A stretch of DNA of 36,273 nucleotides from Paraburkholderia tuberum STM678 (GTDB lineage Bacteria > Pseudomonadota > Gammaproteobacteria > Burkholderiales > Burkholderiaceae): contig NZ_CADFGP010000066.1 in NCBI RefSeq assembly GCF_902833905.1, positions 1 through 36,273 on the forward strand, given 5' to 3'. Under the pieces are notes generated by a model. It did no database searches. It was not told where the DNA came from and was given only the letters and a program-made list of their open reading frames with translations. Positions within the stretch are counted from its first letter, which is position 1. Every line of letters begins with the position of its first letter. A program made the position numbers and the translations under genes. Shown in pieces: positions 1 through 7,986 of this stretch.

Positions 1-1
1 A

Positions 2-67
2 TTGAAGGATGAAGTCTGGCTCAATCCGGAGCGCATGCAACCGGAAGAACTAAAGCAGTGCGCATGA
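2..67 (+). CDS. C-terminal tail of an unidentified protein (partial)
   Basis: An open frame enters from the left edge and runs 21 codons to a TGA at 65-67. It encodes a charged tail with the stretch KDEVWLNPERMQPEELKQCA. Too little is present to name the family. The facing minus-strand small ORF overlaps its last bases, so only one of the two may be real. I treat it as the possible end of a gene lying mostly outside the window. Confidence 0.3.
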   Translation: MKDEVWLNPERMQPEELKQCA

Positions 68-226
68 GGTGACGCGACAAGTACGTTGACAACCGCCGAT
101 GATGAAAAGCGTAGGGTAGTGCTCAAGCAGTTTTTCTCTAGCAGGCCGAACGTCGCAGAACAGACTTTCAACCAGTTCACTGAGCTTTCCAAATGCGTAG
201 CCTTCGATTTGTGCTTCGATGCCCAT
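50..226 (-). CDS. Possible small protein of 58 aa, unknown function
   Basis: An ATG at 226 opens a 58-codon frame ending in TAG at 52-50. A GGAG lies six bases before the ATG, which is good Shine-Dalgarno spacing. The product begins MGIEAQIEGYAFGKLSELVE, has an amphipathic N-terminal half, and ends in a cysteine-containing tail (CQRTC). I do not recognise the family. It may be a truncated gene, because the surrounding sequence has lower GC and no intact neighbour. The main argument for it is the ribosome binding site and the protein-like first 45 residues. Confidence 0.3.
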   Translation of the reverse strand: MGIEAQIEGYAFGKLSELVESLFCDVRPAREKLLEHYPTLFIIGGCQRTCRVTSCALL

Positions 227-416
227 ACGAAACTCCGCTAGGTCGAGTTACTTTTGGTAGGTTAGCCAGGCGGTGACATTACCCCGACAATCGCAACGCC
301 TGCCGAGTTTGTCTCTCATACGCAGGCCAGTCTCGTCCAGAGTTTTCAATTGCAAGCTTGGCGACGGGAAGTCGCTCAAACAAATCATCGGTGGTGCGGC
401 GGTAGTCGCGATATAG

Positions 417-818
417 TCATTCAAAAGACAGCCAGACGATCGCTGGGATCTGGCTGAAGCTCAGCACGCGCGAAAGATGGAAGCGATGAAAGCCATCCGT
501 GGTCCGGTAGCGATACGGCCCGGGAATTTCCGGCAAGAGTTCGAGGTAGATAGGCGGCAACGCGTCGCCGCGCAGCATCCCGTCTAGGATTCGTTTCGCC
601 CGAGGAAACAGAGCCACGCCTACGTCCCGTAGCGGCGGTTCAATTTCGGCAATGGGCAGCGTGTGAAGGCGTTCCGGTGGGAAGCGCTCAGAAGAAAGAC
701 CCGCGACGGCGTAGCGATAAGCGGGCGCGGTAGGTCGGAACGCGGCGAATCCCTCGGCCTCGATCACAGCGCGCGCATATGCTTGGATTGTGTCGTCATC
801 GACCAGGGGGCAGTTCAT
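417..818 (-). CDS. ParB/sulfiredoxin-like domain protein (133 aa)
   Basis: The product has the pattern of a compact ParB/sulfiredoxin-like fold. Residues 86-98 (ALPPIYLELLPEI) correspond to the beta strand before the motif. Residues 105-127 contain YRTTDGFHRFH, which matches the D-G-x-H-R ParB box, followed by SFSQIPAIV. In this superfamily the box binds phosphate, nucleotide or DNA, but the substrate here cannot be told. The start is ATG at 818, because its first bases form an ATGA overlap with the stop of the upstream gene; the upstream in-frame ATG at 872 lies inside that gene. The overlap implies translational coupling with the exported protein. After the TGA at 419-417 the frame stays open for about 45 more codons with protein-like composition, so a longer ancestral version is possible. 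Confidence 0.6.
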   Translation of the reverse strand: MNCPLVDDDTIQAYARAVIEAEGFAAFRPTAPAYRYAVAGLSSERFPPERLHTLPIAEIEPPLRDVGVALFPRAKRILDGMLRGDALPPIYLELLPEIPGPYRYRTTDGFHRFHLSRVLSFSQIPAIVWLSFE

Positions 819-1159
819 TGTTCTTTGGGAGATTTCTGAGGTGATTCGCCGAATGCCACTTTGCGCTTGCAAGGCATCGGATCGCTGGGCTCAGTAGTTA
901 TAGTGATCGTTATGATGGCCCTTCCGACCTGATATTCACACCCCCACAGCATGACTCCCACTCCCTGGGGTGCCAATGGGTTCTGCTGGGTCAGCATCGG
1001 ATAACCTTTCAGCAGGACACCAATCTCACGCGGGGCGAGTTCCGGACCGACAGGAACTATCTCTTTCCCCAAAGTATTTCCACTTGCCAATGCAATTGCC
1101 ATCAGGAACAAAAATGTCGTCTGACCTTTAACTGCGCGAACACCCTTTGGCCATGCCAT
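815..1159 (-). CDS. Exported hypothetical protein (114 aa)
   Basis: I do not recognise this family. The start at 1159 (MAWPKGVRAVKGQ...) has a GGAG eleven bases upstream, while an in-frame ATG at 1186 has no ribosome binding site. Residues 1-12 are basic and residues 14-26 (TTFLFLMAIALAS) are hydrophobic, so this looks like a signal peptide with export to the periplasm. The mature part carries two cysteines, in LWGCEYQ and PMPCKRK, that could form a disulfide. Between them is an isoleucine/threonine strand. The C terminus is lysine-rich and polar. The stop overlaps the start of the ParB-like gene (ATGA), so the two are probably one transcript. Pairing an exported protein with a ParB-like protein is unusual. 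Confidence 0.55.
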   Translation of the reverse strand: MAWPKGVRAVKGQTTFLFLMAIALASGNTLGKEIVPVGPELAPREIGVLLKGYPMLTQQNPLAPQGVGVMLWGCEYQVGRAIITITITTEPSDPMPCKRKVAFGESPQKSPKEQ

Positions 1160-1358
1160 AACTAATCTCCATGTCAGGGAGGCCAATTGACGACGATCTG
1201 GGCGCCACCGTCGACTGACCGAAACTGGCCGACTACCGCCTATCCGCAGCCGGCCCTCTCCGCAACGCCGCGATGGACCGCAAAATAGCCCCAGGCAGCT
1301 TCGCTTAACGGAGAGCGACGCAGGACTATGGCGGCGCGACAGAAACCCACGTAATCGA

Positions 1359-2471
1359 TCAACGGTTTTCCGGCGCCGCTGTCAGCCCTTCCAACAGCGC
1401 CTTATGAAACGCTTGCGGGTCCTGCATCTGCGGCGCGTGACCGAGCCCTGCGAACTCGACCAGCGTCGCATGGGGAATCGCCTTCGCGGCCGCGCGGCCC
1501 AATTCGGGGTAATGGCCGAGCTTCGCGCGCACCTCGGGCGGCGCTGCGTCCTTGCCGATCGCCGTCGTGTCCTTCTGACCGATCAGCAGCAGCGTCGGCA
1601 TGCTGAGCTGGCCGAGCTCATAAAAAACCGGCTGGGTGTAAATCATGTCGTAAAGCAGCGCGGAATTCCACGCGACGATCTGCTTGCCCAGCCCACGATA
1701 CATGCCCGCGAGCATCTGCACCCACGGTTCGTAGTCCGCGCGCCATTGCCCCGCGTAATAGGTCGCCTGCTCGTAGCGGCGGATGCCGTCCGCGGTGGTC
1801 TTCAGCTCCCGCTGATACCACTGGTCGACCGACAGCGACGGCACGCCCTTCGCCTTCCAGTCCTCGAGTCCGATCGGGTTCACGAGCACCAGTTGCTGCG
1901 TTTCGCGCGGATACATCAGCGCATAGCGGACGGCGAGCATGCCGCCCGTCGAATGGCCGACCACCGTCACCTCGCTGACGCCGAGCGAATCGAGCAGCGC
2001 ATGCGTATTGCGCGCGAGTTGCTGGAAGCTGTACTGGTAATGCTCGGGCTTGCTCGATTTGCAAAAGCCGATCTGGTCCGGTGCGATCACGCGATAGCCG
2101 GCATCGCTCAGCCGGCGAATCGTCGCGTCCCACGTCGCCGAGCAGAAATTCTTGCCGTGCAGCAACACCACGGTGCGGCCGTTCGCATGCGCGGGCTTCA
2201 CGTCCATGAAGGCCATCTGCAAAGGCACGCCCTGCGAGGTGAATTCGAAGCGTTCGACCGGCGCCGGGTAGCTGAAGCCCTGCAGCTCCGGACCGTAGGC
2301 CGGGCCGGAATCGTCGAGCGAAGACGCGGCCGCGGCGCTCGCGACGGCCGGGCTCGCCTCGCCGACCGGCGCGCCCGCCGGCGTGGCGGCCACCGCGACA
2401 GACGCCGCGCACAACATGGCGCAGGCGCAGACACTCGACAGGGCAAGCAGGAATGGGCGGTGAAGATTCAT
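1359..2471 (-). CDS. Exported alpha/beta-hydrolase (370 aa)
   Basis: This is a serine hydrolase of the alpha/beta fold. Residues 1-29 form a signal peptide with a long hydrophobic core ending in ASVAVAA, so the enzyme is probably periplasmic. The start chosen is ATG at 2471, since longer in-frame versions add an Arg-rich leader in front of the signal peptide. The oxyanion region is LLHGKNFC near residue 105. The nucleophile elbow GHSTGG is at 172-177 with Ser174. The acid is probably in LLLIGQKD and the catalytic His in AGLGHAPQ near the C terminus. The substrate is unknown; relatives include haloalkane dehalogenase-like and aryl-ester hydrolases. It stands alone on the minus strand, divergent from glgC. 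Confidence 0.8.
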   Translation of the reverse strand: MNLHRPFLLALSSVCACAMLCAASVAVAATPAGAPVGEASPAVASAAAASSLDDSGPAYGPELQGFSYPAPVERFEFTSQGVPLQMAFMDVKPAHANGRTVVLLHGKNFCSATWDATIRRLSDAGYRVIAPDQIGFCKSSKPEHYQYSFQQLARNTHALLDSLGVSEVTVVGHSTGGMLAVRYALMYPRETQQLVLVNPIGLEDWKAKGVPSLSVDQWYQRELKTTADGIRRYEQATYYAGQWRADYEPWVQMLAGMYRGLGKQIVAWNSALLYDMIYTQPVFYELGQLSMPTLLLIGQKDTTAIGKDAAPPEVRAKLGHYPELGRAAAKAIPHATLVEFAGLGHAPQMQDPQAFHKALLEGLTAAPENR

Positions 2472-2946
2472 CGGGATGCTCTGCAAAAAACGCAATAGGG
2501 ATGCACGAGGCAGGGAGCGCACGATTCTACGATGCGCCGCCGAACTCCGCCGCCAATCGTGCACTGCGGACACGGCACACGGCCGTGGCGAGATGGCATG
2601 CATATTGCGCGTTCTGGGCTCAAGCATCGTCCGGACACGACCTCGTGGCCAATGTGTTGCGCCGCACCGAAAAACGCGCCGTAACAGGCGATCGTTTGAG
2701 GATGATCCGCCACGCGGCCCCCGCAATAAACATTATTCGCTCGCGTCCAATCGGTGCTAGAACTGACTGACGGGCCCGCGAAAACAGGCAGCGAAGAACG
2801 GCAATGCGGCACGACTGCCAGGCAGCCCGAATCATCAGCGCAGAGGAAGCGACCAGATCACCCCCGGGGGTATATCAATCAAGCAACCATCTTGCATGCG
2901 GTCGGAGCGAGTGCTGAAGGGCCACTCCGATCGACAGGAGACAAAT
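2472..2946. other. Intergenic region between hydrolase and glgC
   Basis: This 475-base divergent intergenic region has open frames on both strands, but none has a family resemblance or a convincing ribosome binding site. It should hold the promoters of the hydrolase and glgC. The only structure I can support is the hairpin leader at its right end, next to the glgC start. Confidence 0.5.
2892..2942 (+). promoter_or_regulatory. Structured leader element, copy A (glgC)
   Basis: This is one of three related hairpin elements in the window. The stem pairs GTCGGAG (2901-2907) with CTCCGAT (2925-2931) and is followed at once by CGACAGGAGAC. The AGGAG at 2936-2940 is the glgC ribosome binding site, six bases before the ATG at 2947. 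Copy A is the most diverged copy; its inner hairpin is weak. Its position suggests an effect on translation or mRNA stability, but that is inference. Confidence 0.55.
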
Positions 2947-4209
2947 ATGAATACTCCGGCACGGCTGAACGACTTACAGCGCACTACCCTCGCGATCGTC
3001 CTCGCCGGCGGACGCGGTACCCGGCTCGGCCCGCTCACGAACAAGCGCGTGAAGCCGGCGGTGCACTTCGGCGGCAAATACAGGATCATCGACTTCGCGC
3101 TGTCCAATTGCCTGAATTCCGGCATCCGCCGCATCGCGGTGGTCACGCAGTACAAGGCCCATTCGCTGCTGCGGCATCTGCAGCGCGGCTGGAGCTTCCT
3201 GCGCGGCGAGATGGGCGAGTTCATCGACCTGTGGCCCGCGCAGCAGCGCGTCGAAGGCGCGCACTGGTATCGCGGCACCGCCGACGCGGTGTTCCAGAAC
3301 CTCGACATCATCCGCTCGATCCGCCCGAAGTACGTGGTCGTGCTCGCGGGCGACCACATCTACAAGATGGACTACACGCGCATGATCGCCGATCACGCGG
3401 ACAGCGGCGCCGACTGCACGGTCGGCTGCATCGAGGTACCGCGCATGGAAGCGGTCGCGTTCGGCGTGATGGCCGTCGACGAAAATCGCCGCGTGACCGG
3501 CTTCGTCGAAAAACCGGCCGACCCGCCTGCGATACCCGGTCGCCCCGACACGGCGCTCGCGAGCATGGGCATCTACGTGTTCAGCGCCGACTACCTGTAC
3601 ACGCAGCTCGAAGAGAACATCGCCGCGATCGATACCGATCACGACTTCGGCAAGGACATCCTGCCGCGCGTCGTCACGCGGGGCGTGGCGATCGCGCATC
3701 CGTTCAGCATGTCGTGCGTGTCGTCGGACCCGAGCGTCGAGCCGTACTGGCGCGACGTCGGCACGATCGACGCGTACTGGGCCGCGAACCTCGACCTCGC
3801 GTCGACGATACCGACGCTCGACCTGTACGACGAGTCATGGCCGATCTGGACATACCAGGAGCAGTTGCCGCCCGCGAAGTTCGTACGCGACATGAAGGGG
3901 CTGCAGGGCTCCGGCAACAATCTGATCGTCTGCGGCGGCTGCGTGATCTCGGGCTCGCAGATTTCGCGCTCGGTGCTGTCATCGAACGTGAAAGTGAGTT
4001 CGTTCTGTAATATCAATGAGGCAGTGTTATTGCCGCAGGTCACGGTCGGCGCGAGTTGCCGCCTGCAGAAGGTCGTGATCGACCGTGGCTGCACGATTCC
4101 GGAAGGCACCGTGATCGGCGAAGACCCGGCGCGCGACGCCGAGCGCTTCTATCGCACCGACGAAGGCGTCGTGCTGGTCACGCAGGAGGCGTTGCGCGAG
4201 CATCCGTAG
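2947..4209 (+). CDS. glgC: Glucose-1-phosphate adenylyltransferase (ADP-glucose pyrophosphorylase)
   Basis: It makes ADP-glucose and pyrophosphate from glucose-1-phosphate and ATP, the committed step of bacterial glycogen synthesis in the cytosol. The 420-residue length is normal for the family. The N-terminal nucleotidyltransferase domain shows LAGGRGTRLGPLT at 19-31, followed by KPAVHFGGKYRIIDF. GTADAVFQN is at 110-118, and the metal and sugar site LAGDHIYKMDY is at 133-143. GFVEKP follows in the middle of the protein. The C-terminal third has the left-handed beta-helix pattern (VISGSQISRSVLSSNVKV, then VTVGASCRLQKVVIDRGC). The start at 2947 is fixed by AGGAG six bases upstream; an upstream in-frame ATG at 2896 would place the leader hairpin inside the gene. 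It lies just ahead of glgA. Confidence 0.95.
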   Translation: MNTPARLNDLQRTTLAIVLAGGRGTRLGPLTNKRVKPAVHFGGKYRIIDFALSNCLNSGIRRIAVVTQYKAHSLLRHLQRGWSFLRGEMGEFIDLWPAQQRVEGAHWYRGTADAVFQNLDIIRSIRPKYVVVLAGDHIYKMDYTRMIADHADSGADCTVGCIEVPRMEAVAFGVMAVDENRRVTGFVEKPADPPAIPGRPDTALASMGIYVFSADYLYTQLEENIAAIDTDHDFGKDILPRVVTRGVAIAHPFSMSCVSSDPSVEPYWRDVGTIDAYWAANLDLASTIPTLDLYDESWPIWTYQEQLPPAKFVRDMKGLQGSGNNLIVCGGCVISGSQISRSVLSSNVKVSSFCNINEAVLLPQVTVGASCRLQKVVIDRGCTIPEGTVIGEDPARDAERFYRTDEGVVLVTQEALREHP

Positions 4210-4338
4210 TAGCGCGCCCACCGCTGCCCGCGCCGGCGGCCACGCGCCGCCGGCCAGGCATCGCCCGGCTTCGCCCGAACCACCGCTGACTATTTGCCGA
4301 CCCCGAGCAACCCTGCCACCCCGACAGAGACCCGGCCT

Positions 4339-5799
4339 ATGACGATTCGCGCCCTGCACGTCGCAAGCGAGCTGTATCCCCTCCTCAAAACGGGCGGTCT
4401 CGCCGACGTCGCGGGCGCGCTGCCGTCCGCGTTGATCGAGCGCGGCGCCGACGTGCGCGTGCTGCTGCCGGGCTTTCCGGCCGTGCTCGCCGGCCTGCGC
4501 GATCTGCAGCCGGTCGCGCAACTGGGCAGCCGCTTCGGCGCGCCGAACGTGACGCTCGAACGCGGCACGCTGCCCACCAACGGGCTCGCCGTCTACGTGA
4601 TCCGCGCCGCGTCGCTGTACGATCGCCCCGGCAACCCGTATCTGAACGATGAACACGTGCCGTACGGCGACAACGCGCAGCGCTTCGCGCTGCTCGGCTG
4701 GGTCGCCGCGCAACTCGCGCAGCAAACGGACCCGACGTGGTCGCCGCAGATCGTTCACGCGCACGACTGGCACGCAGGGCTCGCGCCCGCCTACCTGAAG
4801 GCCGCCGAACGCGAGCACGGCCGCGCGCCCGCGCGCAGCGTGTTCACGATCCACAACCTCGCCTACCAGGGGATTTTTCCCGCGCATCAGTTCGGCCTGC
4901 TCGGCCTGCCGCACGATTTCTTCAACATGCACGGCGTCGAGTTTTATGGTCAGCTATCGTTCCTGAAGGCGGGGCTCTACTACGCCGAGCGCATCACGAC
5001 CGTCAGCCCGACCTATGCGCGCGAAATCCAGACGCTCGCGCACGGCGGCGGGCTCGATGCACTGCTGCGCCATCGTGCGCACGATCTGAGCGGCATCCTG
5101 AACGGCGTCGACTACACGGTGTGGAATCCCGCCACCGATACGCTGCTCGCGACGCACTACAGCGCGTCGAGACTGGCGGGCAAGCTCGCCTGCAAGGAAG
5201 CGCTGCAAAAGCGCTTCGGCCTCGCGCAGAGAAGCGACGCGCTGCTGTTCGGCGTCGTCAGCCGGCTGACCGAGCAGAAGGGCCTCGATCTGCTGCTCGG
5301 CGCGGTGCCCGAGATCGTCAAGCGCGGCGGGCAACTGGTCGTGTTCGGCACCGGCGATCCGGCGCTCGAGAATGGCCTCAGGATGGTCGCGCAGGCGCAT
5401 CCGGAATCGGTCGCGGTCGAGCTCGGCTTCGACGAAACCCTCGCGCATACGATCATCGCCGGCAGCGACGTGGTCGCGGTGCCGTCGCGCTTCGAGCCGT
5501 GCGGGCTCACCCAGCTCTATGCGCTCGCCTACGGGTCGCTGCCGCTCGTGCACTGCATCGGCGGTCTCGCGGATACGGTCGCCGACGCATCGCTCGAAAA
5601 CCTCGCCGACGATTTCGCCACCGGCTTCGTGTTCGAACGCTTCGATCCGAAGGGACTCGCCTCGGCGATCCGCCGCGCGTTCGCGCTGTACGGACGCCGC
5701 ACCGAATGGAAGGCCACGCAGCGGCGCGCGATGCGCCAGGACTTCGGCTGGGCCGCGTCGGCCGACCGCTATCTGGCCTTGTATCGCGAGCTCGTCTGA
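4339..5799 (+). CDS. glgA: Glycogen synthase (ADP-glucose type, GT5)
   Basis: It transfers glucose from ADP-glucose to the non-reducing end of an alpha-1,4-glucan. The length of 486 residues fits the GT5 family. The ADP-glucose binding motif KTGGLADVAGALP starts at residue 17. HAHDWHAGLAPAYLK, FTIHNLAYQG and the hinge-region GVVSRLTEQKGLDLLL follow in the usual order. The C-terminal domain has PSRFEPCGLTQLYALAYG, which carries the conserved catalytic-site glutamate, and then CIGGLADTV. The start is ATG at 4339 (MTIRALHVASELYP); the preceding in-frame ATG at 4294 gives a proline-rich leader not typical of the family. The Shine-Dalgarno is weak. It is separated from glgC by 129 bases and is probably co-transcribed. 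No branching or debranching gene is visible here. Confidence 0.95.
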   Translation: MTIRALHVASELYPLLKTGGLADVAGALPSALIERGADVRVLLPGFPAVLAGLRDLQPVAQLGSRFGAPNVTLERGTLPTNGLAVYVIRAASLYDRPGNPYLNDEHVPYGDNAQRFALLGWVAAQLAQQTDPTWSPQIVHAHDWHAGLAPAYLKAAEREHGRAPARSVFTIHNLAYQGIFPAHQFGLLGLPHDFFNMHGVEFYGQLSFLKAGLYYAERITTVSPTYAREIQTLAHGGGLDALLRHRAHDLSGILNGVDYTVWNPATDTLLATHYSASRLAGKLACKEALQKRFGLAQRSDALLFGVVSRLTEQKGLDLLLGAVPEIVKRGGQLVVFGTGDPALENGLRMVAQAHPESVAVELGFDETLAHTIIAGSDVVAVPSRFEPCGLTQLYALAYGSLPLVHCIGGLADTVADASLENLADDFATGFVFERFDPKGLASAIRRAFALYGRRTEWKATQRRAMRQDFGWAASADRYLALYRELV

Positions 5800-6068
5800 A
5801 GCATCCGCCGCACGTTGAACGGTCCGGTTTCGTTAATCTTCACGCGCGTTTGATGGTTCGGCGCAACAGCACGGGGACGGATCAACTCGCGGCTGTCAAA
5901 CTCCTGTATCGTTTGCTGACTTGCCGGCTATGCAGTTCGTGGGTTTTTCCTGCACCATCTGTATCAGGCATGTCTGCCGCACGGCGCCCGGGCCATCGGC
6001 CCGCCCGCGCGAGCCTCCCCTTCCAGTTGTTTTGTTGACCGCGCATGACCGGTTGCGCGAGCCTTACC

Positions 6069-6935
6069 ATGACGAAAAACGTTCTGAGCATCCAGTCCCA
6101 TGTCGTGTTCGGTCACGCCGGCAACAGCGCGGCCGTGTTTCCGATGTGCCGGCTCGGCGTCAACGTGTGGCCGCTCAACACCGTGCAGCTCTCGAATCAC
6201 ACGCAATACGGGCATTGGAGCGGCAGCGCGATCGACGCATCGCAAATGGAAGATCTCGTCGACAGCATCGGCGCGATCGGCATGCTGCCGCGCTGCGACG
6301 CAGTGGTCTCCGGCTATCTCGGCACGAAGGAACAGGCGCAGGCGGTGATTGACATCGTCAAGGCCGTGAAGGCGGCCAATCCCCGCGCCTGGTACTTTTG
6401 CGATCCGGTGATGGGCGCCACGGGCGGCTACAAGGTCGAGCCCGGCATCCAGGAATTCCTCGTGAAAGAAATGCCGCAAGTCGCCGACGGGATCGCGCCG
6501 AATCACATCGAATTGCAGCGCCTCGTCGGTCGCGAGATCGAGACGTTCGAGGAAGCCGTCACCGCGTGCCGCGAGCTGCTCGCGCGTGGGCCGAAGCTCG
6601 TGCTCGTCAAGCATCTGCTCGATCGCAACAGTCCCGCCGACCGCTTCAACATGCTCGTCGTCACCGAACGCGAAGCGTGGATGGGACAGCGTCCGCTCTA
6701 TCCGTTCGCGCGCCAGCCGGTCGGCGTCGGCGATCTGACGAGCGCGGTCTTCGTCGCGCGCACGCTGCTCGGCGATTCGATCCGCTCGGCCTTCGAGCAC
6801 ACGCTCGCCGCGGTCAACGCGGTCGTCAAGGCGACCTGGCAGGCCGGACGCTATGAACTCGAACTGGTGGCGATGCAAAATGAAATCGCCCAGCCGCGCG
6901 AGTGGTTCGATGCGTGGGTCGCGGAAACGGCTTAG
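6069..6935 (+). CDS. pdxY: Pyridoxal kinase
   Basis: It phosphorylates pyridoxal to pyridoxal 5'-phosphate in the vitamin B6 salvage pathway. It belongs to the ribokinase superfamily. The 288-residue product has the PdxY N terminus (VLSIQSHVVFGHAGNSAAVFP), where the pyridoxal-binding Ser and His lie. It continues with the substrate-lid region NTVQLSNHTQYGHW, DPVMG near residue 112, the APNHIELQ segment, and the catalytic GVGD at 219-222 with Asp222 as the general base. The start at 6069 places the conserved motif at the usual distance from the N terminus; the ATG at 6045 is in frame but adds an unusual leader. The ribosome binding site is poor at either start. The 269-base upstream gap has no gene I can support. 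Confidence 0.93.
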   Translation: MTKNVLSIQSHVVFGHAGNSAAVFPMCRLGVNVWPLNTVQLSNHTQYGHWSGSAIDASQMEDLVDSIGAIGMLPRCDAVVSGYLGTKEQAQAVIDIVKAVKAANPRAWYFCDPVMGATGGYKVEPGIQEFLVKEMPQVADGIAPNHIELQRLVGREIETFEEAVTACRELLARGPKLVLVKHLLDRNSPADRFNMLVVTEREAWMGQRPLYPFARQPVGVGDLTSAVFVARTLLGDSIRSAFEHTLAAVNAVVKATWQAGRYELELVAMQNEIAQPREWFDAWVAETA

Positions 6936-7080
6936 ATAACTTAGGCACGTCGCTCGTTGCCGAGCCCCCTCGCCAGCACCCTGCTGGCGGCCGTCCTATA
7001 ATGCGTGCCGCGTGGACCAGGGCTTGCGCCCTCGCGCCATGGCATTTTCAGCATCCGGCATTCAGCAGACGAGGCATTCG

Positions 7081-7542
7081 ATGGACGGTCATATCCGCAG
7101 CGAGCGGGAAGAATTTTTTGAGCAGTTGTGCATCAGCGTCGACGCGGACGAAGCGCACGAACAGGAAGCGATCGAGTTCTTCGAGAACCAGTTCGACCAG
7201 CCCGACTTCGATCCCGCGCAATGGCTCGATATCGCGCTCTACTACTCGGCCGCCGTCGCGCGCGGCATCGTCGACATGGTGACGGCCGACGACAAGGCAC
7301 GCAGCAACATCGCCGAAATCATCGCCGACAATCTCGACATCTCGTACGGCGAGGACGACTGCCAGCAGTTCGCCGAGACGATCGAATTCGCGCTGAACAA
7401 CGGCGTGCCGGTCGATCTCGACGTGGTGCTCGACGGCTGCCAGCGCGCGATCGACGATCTCGACACGTGGGCCGACGAAGACACGAAGGCGCCGCTTTTG
7501 CGTCTGCGTGAAGAGCTGCTGCGCCAGCAAGGCGAGCGCTAG
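7081..7542 (+). CDS. Conserved acidic hypothetical protein (153 aa)
   Basis: I do not recognise a named domain. The product is strongly acidic and mostly predicted alpha-helical, with segments such as EREEFFEQL, HEQEAIEFFENQF and DLDVVLDGCQRAIDDL. It has no signal peptide or membrane segment, so it is probably cytosolic. The ATG at 7081 has GAGG seven to ten bases upstream; the longer in-frame start at 7012 adds an unrelated leader. A GC-rich hairpin followed by TTCTT sits 54 bases after the stop, consistent with termination. The regular codon use supports a real housekeeping-type gene rather than a shadow frame. Confidence 0.75.
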   Translation: MDGHIRSEREEFFEQLCISVDADEAHEQEAIEFFENQFDQPDFDPAQWLDIALYYSAAVARGIVDMVTADDKARSNIAEIIADNLDISYGEDDCQQFAETIEFALNNGVPVDLDVVLDGCQRAIDDLDTWADEDTKAPLLRLREELLRQQGER

Positions 7543-7570
7543 GCAACAGGCTCGAATCTCCTCCGACAAC

Positions 7571-7594
7571 GCAACACCGCAACACCGCAACACC
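7571..7594. repeat. Tandem 8-bp repeat, three copies
   Basis: The unit GCAACACC occurs three times in perfect tandem, directly before the terminator-like hairpin. Such short repeats are prone to slippage. No function is evident. Confidence 0.7.
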
Positions 7595-7595
7595 G

Positions 7596-7620
7596 GCCGG
7601 CGCGCTCGCGCCGGCTTCTT
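7596..7620 (+). terminator. Terminator-like hairpin after the acidic hypothetical gene
   Basis: GCCGGCG (7596-7602) pairs with CGCCGGC (7609-7615) around a short loop, and TTCTT follows. The T tract is short, so termination may be partial. Confidence 0.5.
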
Positions 7621-7911
7621 AAGCATATGCCGTAATCCGCAGCCCAGGCGGACCTTTGCACGGCAAGCCAGCTTGCTTGCCTCACGCACGCTCCATGTGC
7701 ACCACATGCACCTGTTGCCGCCTATGCCGAAATGCTCATCCAAAACGCCACGAATTGCCAAGACGACGGCAATTTGGCTTTCTATATTCGCCCCAGATTG
7801 ACGTCGCGAACACGCTGCGAGGCTCAACGCCAGTGCGCGTATTCCAGCATTGTGAGCGGCGAGCGATCCTTCGTAGTCTTGCGATGCGCGAGGGCCTGCC
7901 TCGGCCTCACG

Positions 7912-7956
7912 TGTCGTACCGCTTCGCTGTCGTACCGCTTCGCTGTCGTACCGCTT
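7912..7956 (+). repeat. 16-bp tandem repeat upstream of the LivK-like gene
   Basis: The 16-bp unit TGTCGTACCGCTTCGC is present at 7912-7927 and 7928-7943, with a third copy ending at 7956 after a near-complete match. The array ends about 20 bases before the ribosome binding site of the next gene, so it lies in the probable leader or promoter. Confidence 0.75.
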
Positions 7957-7986
7957 TCATAACAACCGTCGATGCAAGGAGAGACC

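Larger units (their letters stand above)
7543..7986. other. Intergenic region before the LivK-like gene
   Basis: This 444-base gap holds a three-copy 8-bp repeat, a terminator-like hairpin, and a 16-bp tandem repeat just before the next gene. Nothing else is supportable. Its right half, from about 7620, is less GC-rich than the genes on both sides and probably holds the promoter of the binding-protein gene. Confidence 0.5.

Noticed and set aside
1404..2498. Plus-strand 364-codon ORF antisense to the hydrolase
   Set aside because: It is the Arg/His-rich mirror of the hydrolase codons. The minus-strand product has a signal peptide, catalytic motifs and a normal fold.
2453..2835. Overlapping ORFs on both strands between the hydrolase and glgC
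   Set aside because: No motif, no consistent ribosome binding site, and they overlap each other on both strands.
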